In this document: piece by piece, positions 1-11,550 of the stretch | Numbering within the stretch: position 1 is the stretch's first letter | Layout of the letters: every line of letters starts with the position of its first letter | NCBI GenBank assembly: GCA_963556195.1 | Contig: OY744517.1 | Span: forward strand, 145,463,882 to 145,527,881 | DNA from: Sepiola atlantica | Taxonomy: Eukaryota > Mollusca > Cephalopoda > Sepiida > Sepiolidae | Direction of reading: 5' to 3' | DNA: 64,000 nucleotides | Program-made: the position numbers and the translations under genes | The notes under the pieces: model-generated | What the model was told of the DNA's origin: nothing | Seen by the model: the letters and a program-made list of their open reading frames with translations, nothing else | Database searches by the model: none

Positions 1-150
1 GTCCATAGTGAAGCAAGGGTTGCTTAATTCCTAACGGCACTTTTTTGAACATGAATCCACAGTGAAGCCAGGGTTGCTTAATCAATAACGGCACTTTTTT
101 AAACACGAGTTTGTAGTGAAGCCAGGGTTGCTTAATCCTAACTGCATTTC
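1..150 (+). repeat. 58-bp tandem satellite, unit 1
   Basis: Copies share gaagcaagggttgcttaat and acggcacttttttgaacat. Homologous arrays lie at 10310-10590 and 11095-11375. The array is cut by the window edge. Confidence 0.85.
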
Positions 151-235
151 TTCTGTTGACATGATACCATCCTCCCAGGTACAACCTCCTTCTTTTTGAG
201 AGGTGTGAAGTTAGTGTAGTATCAGTAAAATTAAA
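151..235 (+). repeat. Linker between 58-bp and 79-bp arrays
   Basis: Single-copy linker with a CCTCC-rich segment and ttgagaggtgtgaagttag. It recurs nearly unchanged at about 10590-10670 and 11375-11450, showing that the satellite order is inherited as a block. Confidence 0.7.
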
Positions 236-850
236 GTAATAAATAATTATGCTCCACCATTGTTTTCACTAATATTTGTATACATATTAAATAACGTCTC
301 AATAAGTAAAGTAAGAAGAAAAATAATTATGCTCCACCACTGTTTTCACTAATATTTGTATACATATTAAATAACGTCTCAATAAGTAAAGAAGAAGAAA
401 AATAATTATGCTCCACCATTGTTTTCACTAATATTTGTATACATATGATATAACGTCTACATAAGTAAAGTAAGAAGAAAAATAATTATGCTCCACCACT
501 GTTTTCACTAAAATGTGTATACATATTAAATAACGTCTCAATATGTAAAGTAAGAAGAAATATAATTATGCTCAGCCATTGTTTTCACTAATATTTGAAT
601 ACATGTTAAATAACGTCTCAATAAGTAAAGTAAAAAGAGAAATAATTATGCTCCGCCACTGTTTTCACTAATATTTGTATACATATTAAATAACGTCTCA
701 ATAAGTAAAGAAAGAAGAAAAATAATTATGCTCCACCATTGTTTTCACTTATATTTTTATACATGTTAAATAACGTCTCAATAAGTAAAGTAAAAAGAGA
801 AATAATTATGCTCCACCATTGTTTTCACTAATATTTGTATACATGTTAAA
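236..850 (+). repeat. 79-bp tandem satellite
   Basis: About eight copies of a roughly 79-bp unit with core gctccaccattgttttcact and taacgtctcaataagtaaag. Substitutions between copies are few. Only fragments remain at 10672-10760 and 11450-11550. Confidence 0.9.
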
Positions 851-3800
851 CAACATTTTTTTGTTTTGAACTCAAAATATTTCTTAGGGTTGGGGGAGAG
901 TTAAAAATTAGGGGGCTGGAGAGATTGAGGGCTCGGGGAAAATTTTAGGGGTCAGGCCGAACTTTTTAGGGGTCAAGCCAAATTTTTTTGTTTTTTTTTG
1001 TTTTGAAGTCAAAATATTTCTCAGGGTTGGGGACAATGAAAAAATAAGGAGCTACAGATATTGAAGGGTCGGGGAAAATTTTAGGTGTCATGCCGAACTT
1101 TTTAGGGGTCAGGCCAAATTTTTTGTTTTTTTTTTTGTTTTGAAGTCAAAATATTTCTCATGGTTGGTGGAGAGTGAAAAATTAGGGGGCTGGAGAGATT
1201 TAGGGGGCGGGGAAAATTTTAGGGGTCAGGACGAACTTTTTAGGGGTCAGGCCAAATTTTTTTGTTTTTTTTTGTTTTGAAGTCAAAATATTTCTCATGG
1301 TTGGAGGAGAGTGAAAAATTAGGGGGCTGGAGAGATTTAGGGGTCGGGGAAAATTTTAGGGGTCAGGACGAACTTTTTAGGGGTCAGGCCAAATTTTTTT
1401 CTTTTTTTTTGTTTTTTTTTGTTTTGAAGTCAAAATATTTCTCAGGGTTGGGGGAGAGTGAAAAATTAGGGGGCTGGAGAGATTTAGGGGTCGGGGAAAT
1501 TTTAGGGGTCAGGACGAACTTTTAAGGGGTCAGGCCAAATTTTTTTGTTTTTTTTTGTTTTGAAGTCAAAATATTTCTCATGGTTGGAGGAGAGTGAAAA
1601 ATTAGGGGGTTGGAGAGATTTAGGGGTCGGGGAAAATTTTAGGGGTCAGGACGAACTTTTTAGGGGTCAGGACAAATTTTTTTGCTTTTTTTTGTTTTGA
1701 AGTCAAAATATATCTCATGGTTGGGGGAGAGTGAAAAATTAGGGGGCTAGAGAGATTTAGGGGTCGGGGAAAATTTTAGGGGTCAGGACGAACTTTTTAG
1801 GGGTCAGGCCAAATTTTTTTGTTTTTTTTTGTTTTTTTTTGTTTTGAAGTCAAAATATTTCTCATGGTTGGAGGAGAGTGAAAAATTAGGGGGCTGGAGA
1901 GATTTAGGGGGCGGGGAAAATTTTAGGGGTCAGGACGAACTTTTTAGGGGTCAGGCCAAATTTTTTTTGTTTTTTTTTTGTTTTTTTTTCTTTTTAAGTC
2001 AAAATATTTCTCAGGGTTGGAGGAGAGTGAAAAATTAGGGGGTTGGAGAGATTTAGGGGTCGGGGAAAATTTTAGGGGTCAGGACGAACTTTTTAGGGGT
2101 CAGGCCAAATTTTTTTGTTTTTTTTTGTTTTGAAGTCAAAATATATCTCATGGTTGGGGGAGAGTGAAAAATTAGGGGGCTGGAGAGATTTAGGGGTCGG
2201 GGAAAATTTTAGGGGTCAGGACGAACTTTGTAGGGGTCAGGCCAAATTTTTTTGTTTTTTTTTGTTTTGAAGTCAAAATATTTCTCATGGTTGGAGGAGA
2301 GTGAAAAATTAGGGGGCTGGAGAGATTTAGGAGTCGGGGAAAATTTTAGGGGTCAGGATGAACTTTTTAGGGGTCAGGCCAAATTTTTTTGTTTTTTTTT
2401 GTTTTGAAGTCAAAATATTTCTCATGGTTGGAGGAGAGTGAAAAATTAGGGGGTTGGAGAGATTTAGGGGTCGGGGAAAATTTTAGGGGTCAGGACGAAC
2501 TTTTTAGGGGTCAGGCCAAATTTTTTTGTTTTTTTTTGTTTTGAAGTCAAAATATTTCTCATGGTTGGAGGAGAGTGAAAAATTAGGGGGTAGGAGAGAT
2601 TTAGGGGTCGGGGAAAATTTTAGGGGTTAGGACGAACTTTTTAGGGGTCAGGCCAAATTTTTTTGTTTTTTTTTGTTTTGAAGTCAAAATATTTCTGATG
2701 GTTGGGGGAGAGTGAAAAATTAGGGGGCTGGAGAGATTTAGGGGTCGGGGAAAATTTTAGGGGTCAGGACGAACTTTTTAGGGGTCAGGCCAAATTTTTT
2801 TGTTTTTTTTTGTTTTTTTTGTTTTGAAGTCAAAATATTTCTCATGGTTGGAGGAGAGTGAAAAATAAGGGGGCTGGAGAGATTTAGGGGTCGGGGAAAA
2901 TTTTAGGGGTCAGGACGACCTTTTTAGGGGTCAGGCCAAATTTTTTTGTTTTTTTTTGTTTTGAAGTCAAAATATTTCTCATGGTTGGAGGAGAGTGAAA
3001 AATTAGGGGGCTGGAGAGATTTAGGGGTCGGGGAAAATTTTAGGGGTCAGGACGAACTTTTTAGGGGTCAGGCCAAATATTTTTGTTTTTTTTTGTTTTG
3101 AAGTCAAAATATTTCTCATGGTTGGAGGAGAGTGAAAAATTAGGGGGCTGGAGAGATTTAGGGGTCGGGGAAAATTTTAGGGGTCAGGACGAACTTTTTA
3201 GGGGTCAGGACAAATTTGTTTGTTTTTTTTTGTTTTGAAGTCAAAATATTTCTCAGGGTTGGGAGAGAGTGAAAAATTAGGGGGCTGGAGAGATGTAGGG
3301 GTCGGGGAAAATTTTAGGGGTCAGGACGAACTTTTTAGGGGTCAGGCCAAATTTTTTGTTTTTTTTTGTTTTGAAGTCAAAATATATCTAATGGTTGTAA
3401 GAGAGTGAAAAATTAGGGGGCTGGAGAGAATTAGGGGTCGGGGAAAATTTTAGGGGTCAGGACGAACTTTTTAGGGGTCAGGCCAAATTTTTTTGTTTTT
3501 TTTTTGTTTTGAAGTCAAAATATATCTCATGGTTGGGGGAGAGTGAAAAATTAGGGGGCTGGAGAGATTTAGGGGTCGGGGAAAATTTTAGGGGTCAAGA
3601 CGAACTTTTTAGGGGTCAGGCCAAATTTTTTTGTTTTTTTTGGTTTTGAATCCAAAATATTTCTCAGGGTTGGGTGATGGTGAACAATTAGGGGGCTGGA
3701 GAGATTGAGGGGTCGGGGAAAATTTTAAGGGTCAGGACGAACTTTTTAGGGGTCAGGCCAAATTTTTTTGTTTTTTTTTTGGTTTTGAACTCAAAATATT

Positions 3801-4140
3801 TCTCAGGGTTGGGGGAGAGTGAACAATTAAAGGGCTGGAGAGATTTAGGGGTCGGAGAAAATTTTAGGGGTCAGGCCAAATTTTTTTGTTTTTTTTTGTT
3901 TTGAAGTCAAAATATTTCTCATGGTTGGGGGAGAGTGAAAAATTAGGGGGCTGGAGACATTTAGGGTCGGGAAAATTTTAGGGGTCAGGCGGAACTTTTT
4001 AGGGGTCAGGCCAAATTTTTTTGTTTTGAAGTCAAAATATTTCTCATGGTTGGGGGAGAGTGAAAAATTAGAGGCTGGAGAGATTTAGGGGACGGGGAAA
4101 ATTTTAGGGGTCAGGCCAAATTTTTTAGGGTCTGCCCAAA
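851..4140 (+). repeat. 136-bp tandem satellite, unit 1
   Basis: About 24 copies of a unit near 136 bp. The G-rich part holds several TTAGGGG runs, and the other half is a long T-tract plus gttttgaagtcaaaatattt. Length varies through the T-tract. A conceptual peptide (LKSKYFSGLGESEKLGG) stays open within a copy, but copy length is usually not a multiple of three, so the frame is lost and it is not a gene. Confidence 0.92.
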
Positions 4141-6460
4141 TTTAGGGCGGCGATATGTCTGTATTTTGCTTCCACACCGGGGCAGCGATAGGTACTTATT
4201 TAGCATTCAGCAGTGGTGATAGGTACTTATATAGCATGTGCACATGGGCGGTAATAAGTACGTATATAGTATGCACACCGGGGCAGTGATAGGTATTTAG
4301 CATGCGCACTGAGGAAGCGATCGGTTCATATATAGCACGCGCACCGGGGCGGCGATAGGTACGTATATAGCACGCGCACAGGGGCGGCGAAAGGTACATA
4401 TTTAAAATCTACACCGGGCGGCGAAAGGTACATATTTAAAATTCACACCGGGGCGGCGATAGGTACGTATTTAGCATTCACACCGGGGCGGCGATAGGTA
4501 TGTATTTAGCATTCACACCGGGGCAGCGATAGGTATGTATTTAGCATTCGCACCGGGGCAGCGATATGTACGTATTTAGCTTCCGCACCGGGGCGGCGAT
4601 AGGTACGTATTTAGAATTCACACCGGGGCGGCAATAGGTACGTATTTTGAATTCACACCGGGGTGGCGATAGGTATGTATTTAGCATTCGCACCGGGGCG
4701 GCGATATGTACGTATTTAGCTTCCACACCAGGGCGGCGATAGGTACGTATTCACAATTCAGGGGTGGCGATAGCTACGTATATAGCATGTACACACGGGC
4801 AGCAATAAGTACGTACATAGCATGCGCTCTGCGGCGGCGATCAGTACATATATTGCATGCGTACCGGGGCGGCGAAAGGTATGTATTTCGCATTCGCACC
4901 GTAGTGGTGATAGGTACGTATTTAGCATTCGCACTGGGGCGGCTATAGGTACGTATTTAGCATTCGCACCAGGGCGGCTATAGGTACGTATTTAGCATTC
5001 GCACTGGGCCGGCGATAGGTACGTATTTAGCATTCACACCAAAGCGGCAATATGTACATATTAATTATTCGCACTAGGGCAGTGATAGGTACTTATGTAG
5101 CATGCACACCGGAGCGCAATTGGTATGTCTTTAGTATTCGCACTAGGGCAGCGATAGGTACTTATGTAGCATGCACACCGGGGCGCAATAGGTATGTATT
5201 TAGCATTCACACCGGGGCAACGATATGTACTTAAATAGTATCTGCACCGGGGCGGCGATAGTTACGTATATAGTATGTGCACTGGGGCAGCGATCGGTTC
5301 ATATATAGCACGCGCACCAGGGCAGCGATAGGTACGTATATAGCACGCGCACCGGGGCGGCGAAAGGTACGTATTTAGCATTCACACCGGGGCGGCGATA
5401 GGTATGTATTTAGCATTCACACCGGGGCGGCGATAGGTATGTATTTAGCATTCACACCGGGGCGGCGATAGGTATGTATTTAGCATTCACACCGGGGCGG
5501 CGATAGGTATGTATTTAGCATTCACACCGGGGCGGCGATAGGTATGTATTTAGCATTCGCACCGGGGCGGCGACAGGTATGTATTTAGCATTCGCACCGG
5601 GGCGGCGATAGGTATGTATTTAGCATTCGCACCGGGGTGGCGATATGTACGTATTTAGCTTCCGCACCGGGGCGGCGATAGGTACGTATTTAGAATTCAC
5701 ACAGGAGCGGCGATAGGTACGTATTTAGAAATCACACTACGGCGGCGATATGTATGTATTTAGCATTCGTACCGGGGCGGCGATATGTACGTATTTAGCT
5801 TCCACACCGGGGCGGCGATAGGTACGTATTCAGAATTCAGGGGTGGCGATAGCTACGTATATAGCATGTACACATGGGCAGCAATAAGTACGTACATAGC
5901 ATGCGCACCGGGGCGGCGATCAGTACATATATAGCACGTGCACCGGGGCGGCAATAGGTACGTATATAGCACGTGCACCAGAACGGCGAAAGGTATGTAT
6001 TTCGCATTCGCACCAGGGTGGTGATAGGTACGTATTTAGCATTTGCACCGGGGCGGCTATAGGTACGTATTTAGCATTCACACCAGGGCGGCTATAGGTA
6101 CGTATTTAGCATTCGCATCGGGCCTGCGATAGGTACGTATTTAGCATTCGCACCAAAGTGGTGATAGGTACGTATTTAGAAATTCGCACCAATGCGGCAA
6201 TATGTACATATTAATTATTCCTACTAGGGCAGCGATAGGTACTTATGTAGCATGCACACCGGGGCGGCGATAGGTACTATTTAGCATTCGCACCGGGGCG
6301 GCGATAGGTACTTAAATAGTATCTGAACTGGGGCGGCGATAGGTACGTATATAGTATGTGCACTGGGGCGGCGATAGGTACGTATATAGTATGCGCACCG
6401 GGTGATGATAGATACGTATATAGCATGAACACTGGGGTGGAGATAAGTACCTATATAGAA
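4141..6460 (+). repeat. 35-bp tandem satellite, unit 1
   Basis: About 66 copies of a 35-bp unit built from accggggcggcgataggtac and gtatttagcattcgc, with frequent variants. Most copies contain the palindrome TACGTA. Short ORFs appear because the three frames rotate through successive copies; they are not genes. Confidence 0.93.
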
Positions 6461-6742
6461 GGCGCAGATAGAGGTGTTACTTTTTATAGAAATATATCAT
6501 ACTATTGCCCTGGGCAACGTAGGAGAAATTGTGGGGAAAGAACAGCTTTCGCAAAAGGCAAAATTAGAAAGTAGCGGTGAAATGCGGCGACCAGGGAAGA
6601 GAAAGGTAGAAAGATAAAGAGACGGCTATAGAGAAGGGGGGGGGGGGAGAAATAGAAGTTTGTATATAAAGATGTTACACACACGATTTTTCTTCAATTA
6701 TATGTTTTAATGACCCCGAGCAACGCCGGGTAGCCCCGCTAG
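6461..6742 (+). mobile_element. Helitron-type 3' tail, copy 1
   Basis: Unique tail following the 35-bp array, repeated at 9706-9986 and 15691-15954. It contains aaagatgttacacacacga and finishes with the CCCG/CGGG hairpin and CTAG. A G-run near 6640 interrupts this copy. Confidence 0.75.
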
Positions 6743-7390
6743 TCTATTATATAAAGGGCAGTTGTCTGTATGTCTGTTTGTTTGTATGTCCAGTATCTCC
6801 TCAAAAACTACGCGGCAACATGTCAAAAAGTTGATATCTTTAGCACCGTACATATCCCGTAATCATAATATCTAAAAATCGCGACAAACGGTTCACTCGC
6901 TGACAGTCAACCGGACCACTTTCCGACAAAAGGTAGCAGTTTTTTTCGTATTTTTCACGAAATTTCAACGTTAATATGTAGTAAATTCGAAATAATCTAA
7001 TGTATTTATGTACTAATCCGATAAAAATGCCGAGTCACTGTAAACATCCCATAATCCCTTGCCGGATGTACCCGGTCTTGCCCTAAATTGTGTCCGGTTG
7101 TATCAGATCATCCATTAACTTCTGTCCGGTTGCATCAATAACAACATAGGAATCCTACGGTAAGAGTGTGTAGTGAAACAAGGGTTGCTCAATCACATCC
7201 GCACCTGTCCCATAATACCTTGCCGGATGTACCCGGTCTTGCTCTAAATTGTGTCCGGTTATATCAGGTCATCATGACGTCAGAGAGTGGCAGTTTTTTT
7301 TCCCTCACACACTTTCTTTCATAATTATTAATAGACGCTAATATTCCCCCCTCCCTCCCTGTGGCCGTTCTGTTATCATGATAGGAATTA
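6743..7390 (+). mobile_element. Helitron-type 5' head of unit 2
   Basis: Starts TC and runs into a TATATAAAGGGCAG motif followed by TGT/TTG-rich DNA, matching the head at 9987. The rest is AT-rich. A block with ccttgccggatgtacccggt occurs twice, near 7059 and 7219, a duplication about 160 bp apart. A single copy of the gaagcaagggttgct-like motif (gaaacaagggttgctc) lies near 7170. Confidence 0.65.
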
Positions 7391-7399
7391 CCTCCTCCT

Positions 7400-8100
7400 T
7401 TCAGGCCAAATTGGGGGGGGGGTTACGGTATTCGCCGGTGTGAGCATTACCTCCTCCTTTCTTGAGAAGTGTTGAGGTAGGGTAGTATCGGTTCCGTTGT
7501 CATGATGCACTCATCCCATGCATTATCTCCTCCTTTTTTGAGAAATGTTGAGGTAGGGTCGTATCGGTTCCGTTGTCATGATGCCCTCATCCCATGCATT
7601 ATCTCCTCCTTTTTTTAGAAGTGTTGAGGTAGGGTCGTATCGGTTCCGTTGTCATGATGCACTATTCCCATGCATTATCTCCTCCTTTTTTGAGAAGTGT
7701 TGAGGTAGGGTCGTATCGGTTCCGTTGTCATGATGCACTCATCCCATGCATTATCTCCTCCTTTTTTGAGAAGTGTTGAGGTAGGGTCGTATCGGTTCCG
7801 TTGTCATGATGCACTCATCCCATGCATTATCTCCTCCTTTTTTGAGAAGTGTTGAGGTAGGGTCGTATCGGGTCCGTTGTCATGATGCACTCATCCCATG
7901 CATTATCTCCTCCTTTTTTTAGAACTGTTGAGGAAGGGTCGTATCGGTTACGTTGTCATGATGCACTATTCCCATGCATTATCTCCTCCTTTTTTGAGAA
8001 GTGTTGAGGTAGGGTCGTATCGGGTCCGTTGTCATGATGCACTCATCCCATGCATTATCTGCTCCTTTTTTGAGAAGTGTAGAGGTAGGGTCGTATCGGG
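7400..8100 (+). repeat. 76-bp tandem satellite, unit 2 only
   Basis: About nine copies with period 76 bp, core gttgaggtagggtcgtatcg and gttgtcatgatgcactcatc. The last copy is fused directly to a 136-bp satellite unit at about 8098. Confidence 0.9.
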
Positions 8101-8540
8101 AAAATTTTAGGGGTCAGGACGAACTTTTTAGGGGTCAGGCAAAATTTTTTTTCTTTTTTTTGGTTTTGAACTGAAAATATTTCTCATGGTTGGGGGAGAG
8201 TGAAAAATTAGGGGGCTGGAGAGATTTAGGGGTCGGGGAAAATTTTAGGGGTCAGGACGAACTTTTTAGGGGTCAGGCCAAATTTTTTTGTTTATTTTTG
8301 TTTTGAACTCAAAATATTTCTCATGGTTGAGGGAGAGTGAAAAATTAGGGGGCTAGAGACATTTAGGGTCGGGAAAATTTTAGGGGTCAGGGGGAACTTT
8401 TTAGGGGTCAGGCCAAATTTTTTTGTTTTTTTTTGTTTTGAAGTCAAAATATTTCTCATGGTTGGGGGAGAGTGAAAAATTAGGGGCTGGAGAGATTTAG
8501 GGGACAGGGAAAATTTTAGGGGTCAGGCCAAATTTTTTAG
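8100..8540 (+). repeat. 136-bp satellite, unit 2 (about 3 copies)
   Basis: Same family as 851-4140. The last copies share the gagacatttagggtcgggaa variant with the terminal copies of the other two units, so the downstream edge of the array is conserved among units. Confidence 0.9.
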
Positions 8541-9705
8541 GGTGGTGATAGGTACTTATATAGCATGTGCACATGGGCGGTAATAAGTACGTATATAGTA
8601 TGCACACCGGGGCAGTGATAGGTATGTATTTAGCATGCGCACTGAGGCAGCGATCGGTTCATATGTAGCACGCGCACCGGGGCGGCGATAGGTACGTATA
8701 TAGCACGCGCACAGGGGCGGCGAAAGGTACATATTTAAAATTCACACTGGGCGGCGAAAGGTACATATTTAAAATTCACACCGGGGCGGCGATAGGTACG
8801 TATTTAGCATTCACGCCGGGGCGGCGATAGGTATGTATTTAGCATTCACACTGGGGCAGCGATAGGTATGTATTTAGCATTCGCACCGGGGCAGCGATAT
8901 GTACGTATTTAGCTTTCGCACCGGGGCGGCGATAGGTACATATTTAGAATTCACACCGGGGCGGCAATAGGTACGTATTTAGAATTCACACCGGGGCGGC
9001 GATAGGTATGTATTTAGCATTCGCACCGGGGCGGCGATATGTACGTATTTAGCTTCCACACCAGGGCGGCGATAGGTACGTATTCAGAATTCAGGGGTGG
9101 CGATAGCTACGTATATAGCATGTACACATGGGCAGCAATAAGTACGTACATAGCATGCGCTCTGCGGCAGCGATCAGTACATTTATTGCACGCGCACCGG
9201 GGCGGCGAAAGGTATGTATTTCGCATTCGCACTGTAGTGGGGATAGGTACGTATTTAGCATTCGCACTGGGGCGGCTATAGGTACGTATTTAGCATTCGC
9301 ACCAGGGCGGCTATAGGTACGTATTTAGCATTCACACCAAAGCGGCAATATGTACATATTAATTATTCGCACTAGGGCAGCGATAGGCACTTATGTAGCA
9401 TGCACACCGGGGCGCAATTGGTATGTCTTTAGTATTCGCACTAGGGCAGCGATAGGTACTTATGTAGCATGCACACCGGGGCACAATAGGTATGTATTAA
9501 GCATTCACACCGGGGCAACGATAGGTACTATTTAGCATTCGCAACGGGGCGGCGATTGGTACTTAAATAGTATCTGCACCGGGGCGGCGATAGGTACGTA
9601 TATAGTATGTGCACTGGGGCGGCGATAGGTACGTATATAGTATGCGCACCGGGGTGATGATAGATACGTATATAGTATGAACACCGGGGTGGGGATAAGT
9701 ACCTA
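8541..9705 (+). repeat. 35-bp satellite, unit 2
   Basis: About 33 copies of the family at 4141-6460. Variant order (for example a ggtaataagtacgtatatag-like copy near the left edge, and gatgatagatacgtatatag near the right) parallels the other arrays. Confidence 0.92.
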
Positions 9706-9986
9706 TATAGAAGGCGCAGATAGAGGTGTTACTTTTTATAGAAATATGTAATACTATTACCCTGGGCAATAAGAGAAATGGTGGGGAAGAAACAGCTTTT
9801 GCAAAAGGTAAAATTAGAAAGTAGCGGCGAAATGGGGCGACCAGGGAAGAGAAAGGTAGCAGATAAAGAGACGGCTATAGAGAGAGGGGGCGGACATAGA
9901 AGTTTGAATATAAAGATGTTACACACACGATCTTTCTTCAAATATATGTTTTTATGACCCCGAGCAACGCCGGGTAGCCCCGCTAG
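9706..9986 (+). mobile_element. Helitron-type 3' tail, copy 2
   Basis: Very similar to the tail at 15691-15954. Hairpin at 9959-9974, CTAG at 9983-9986, directly abutted by the TC head of the next unit. Confidence 0.75.
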
Positions 9987-10310
9987 TCTCTTATATAAAG
10001 GGCAGTTGTCTGTATGTTTGTTTGTTTGTTTGTTTGTTTGTTTGTATGTCCAGATACTCCTCCGACAGGACCCAACAAACAGTCACACGGTTGACATCAT
10101 TATAACCGGCCAGCCCCGGGACGTATAATATCTCAGAACCGGAAAAAAAAATGGACTCTTCGAGGGTCGACTGAGCACTTTTCTCCAATGGGGGGGTGCC
10201 TTTTTCCTCGATTTTCAACGTTGTTTAGTACTAATTTGAGAAAAAAACAAAGAATTTGAGAAATAATGCACCGTCATGATTTTAACAGGAAATGACGTCA
10301 GAGGAAATCC
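9987..10310 (+). mobile_element. Helitron-type 5' head of unit 3
   Basis: TC start, TATATAAAGGGCAG-type motif, then (TTTG)n and a diverged counterpart of the unit-2 head (shared tgtatgtccag). It ends with gaaatgacgtcagaggaaat, which recurs at about 11080 before the second 58-bp array. Confidence 0.65.
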
Positions 10311-10590
10311 CTAACGGGTCTTTTTTGAACATGAGTTTATAGTGAAGCAAGTGTTGCTTAATCACAAACGGCACTTTTTTTGAACACGAGTCCATAGTCA
10401 AGCATGGGTTGCTTACTTACTAACGGCACTTTTTTGAACATGAGTCCATAGTGATGCAAGGGTTGCTTAATCAATAACGGCACTTTTTGATACATGCGTT
10501 TATAGCGACGCAAGTGTTGTTTAATCAATAACGGCACTTTTTTTAACATGAGTTCATAGTGAAGCAAGGGTTGCTTAATCCTAACCAAAT
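10310..10590 (+). repeat. 58-bp satellite, unit 3, first array
   Basis: Five diverged copies of the gaagcaagggttgcttaat unit. Confidence 0.85.
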
Positions 10591-10775
10591 TTTTTCTGTT
10601 AACATGATAACATCCTCCTAGGTATTACCTCCTCCTTTTTGAGAGGTGTGAAGTTAGTGTAGTATCAGGAAAATTAAAGTAATAAATAATTATGCTCCCC
10701 CACTGTTTTCACTAATATTTGTATGCTCCCCCATTGTTTTCACTAATATTTCTATACATATTGTATACATATTGA
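10591..10775 (+). repeat. Linker plus 79-bp satellite fragments
   Basis: The linker seen at 151-235 is followed by about one and a half truncated 79-bp copies. Confidence 0.7.
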
Positions 10776-10789
10776 AAACTTGGGGTGGG

Positions 10790-11060
10790 TGTGGGGGGTG
10801 TCGGCATTCGCCGGTGTGAGCGCCTCAGGAGAAATTTGGGGAAATGGGGGGGTATCGGCATTCAGCGGTGGGGCGCCTCAGGCCAAATCTGGGGAGGGTG
10901 AGTGTCGGCATTCGGCGGTGGGGCGCCTCAGGCAAAATTCGGGGAGGAGTGTCGGCATTCGCCGGTGTGAGCGACTCAGGCCGAATTTGGTGGAGTGTCG
11001 GCATTCGCCGGTGGTGCCCCTCAGGCCAAATTTGGAGATGGGGGATTGTCGGCATAATGC
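10790..11060 (+). repeat. About 50-bp GC-rich tandem repeat
   Basis: Six imperfect copies with core tgtcggcattcgccggt and gcgcctcaggccaaattt, spaced roughly 45-53 bp. It is the most GC-rich stretch in the window. Overlapping ORFs on both strands here are repeat artefacts. Confidence 0.85.
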
Positions 11061-11094
11061 AAAGTCACGATTTTAGCAGGAAATGACGTCAGAG

Positions 11095-11375
11095 GAAATC
11101 CCTAACGGCACTTTTTTGAACATGAGTTTATAGTGAAGCACGGGTTGCCTTATCCCAACGAAACATAAGTTTTTATTGAAGCAACTGTTGCTTAATCCCT
11201 AACGGCATTTTTTTGAACATGAATCCATAGTGAAGCAAGGGTTGCTTAATTCCTAACGGCACTTTTTTGAACATGAATCCACAGTGAAGCCAGGGTTGCT
11301 TAATCAATAACGGCACTTTTTTGAACACGAGTTTGTAGTGAAGCAAGGGTTGCTTAATCCTAACTGCATTTCTTC
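11095..11375 (+). repeat. 58-bp satellite, unit 3, second array
   Basis: About five copies. The right part is nearly identical to positions 1-150, including the linker that follows. Confidence 0.85.
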
Positions 11376-11550
11376 TGTTGACATGATACCATCCTCCCAG
11401 GTATAACCTCCTTCTTTTTGAGAGGTGTGAAGTTAGTGTAGTATCAGTAAAATTAAAGTAATAAATAATTATGCTCCACCATTGTTTTCACTAATATTTG
11501 TATACATATTAAATAACGTCTCAATAAGTAAAGTAAGAAGAAAAATAATT
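11376..11550 (+). repeat. Linker and truncated 79-bp satellite
   Basis: Matches 151-330, then breaks abruptly into a 136-bp unit at about 11551. Unit 1 keeps eight 79-bp copies at the same place. Confidence 0.75.

Larger units (their letters stand above)
1..6742 (+). mobile_element. Helitron-like composite unit 1 (left end outside window)
   Basis: Satellites follow one another in the order 58-bp, linker, 79-bp, 136-bp, 35-bp, then a unique tail. The unit ends at CTAG (6739-6742), 12 nt after a CCCG/CGGG hairpin (6715-6718 with 6727-6730). That hairpin plus CTRR end is the hallmark of Helitron 3' termini. From base 1 it closely matches the unit-3 sequence starting near 11223, so the missing left part probably resembles 9987-11222. 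No ORF for a Rep/helicase exists, so it would be non-autonomous. The alternative is a complex satellite that acquired a Helitron end. Confidence 0.6.
6743..9986 (+). mobile_element. Helitron-like composite unit 2
   Basis: The unit starts with TC directly after the CTAG of unit 1, followed by a TATATAAAGGGCAG-type head, and ends with CTAG at 9983-9986 after the same hairpin (9959-9962 with 9971-9974). Inside are a roughly 640-bp head, a 76-bp satellite, about three 136-bp units, about 33 copies of the 35-bp unit and the common tail. It lacks the 58-bp and 79-bp arrays of units 1 and 3. Length is 3244 bp and no coding capacity is seen. Confidence 0.62.
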
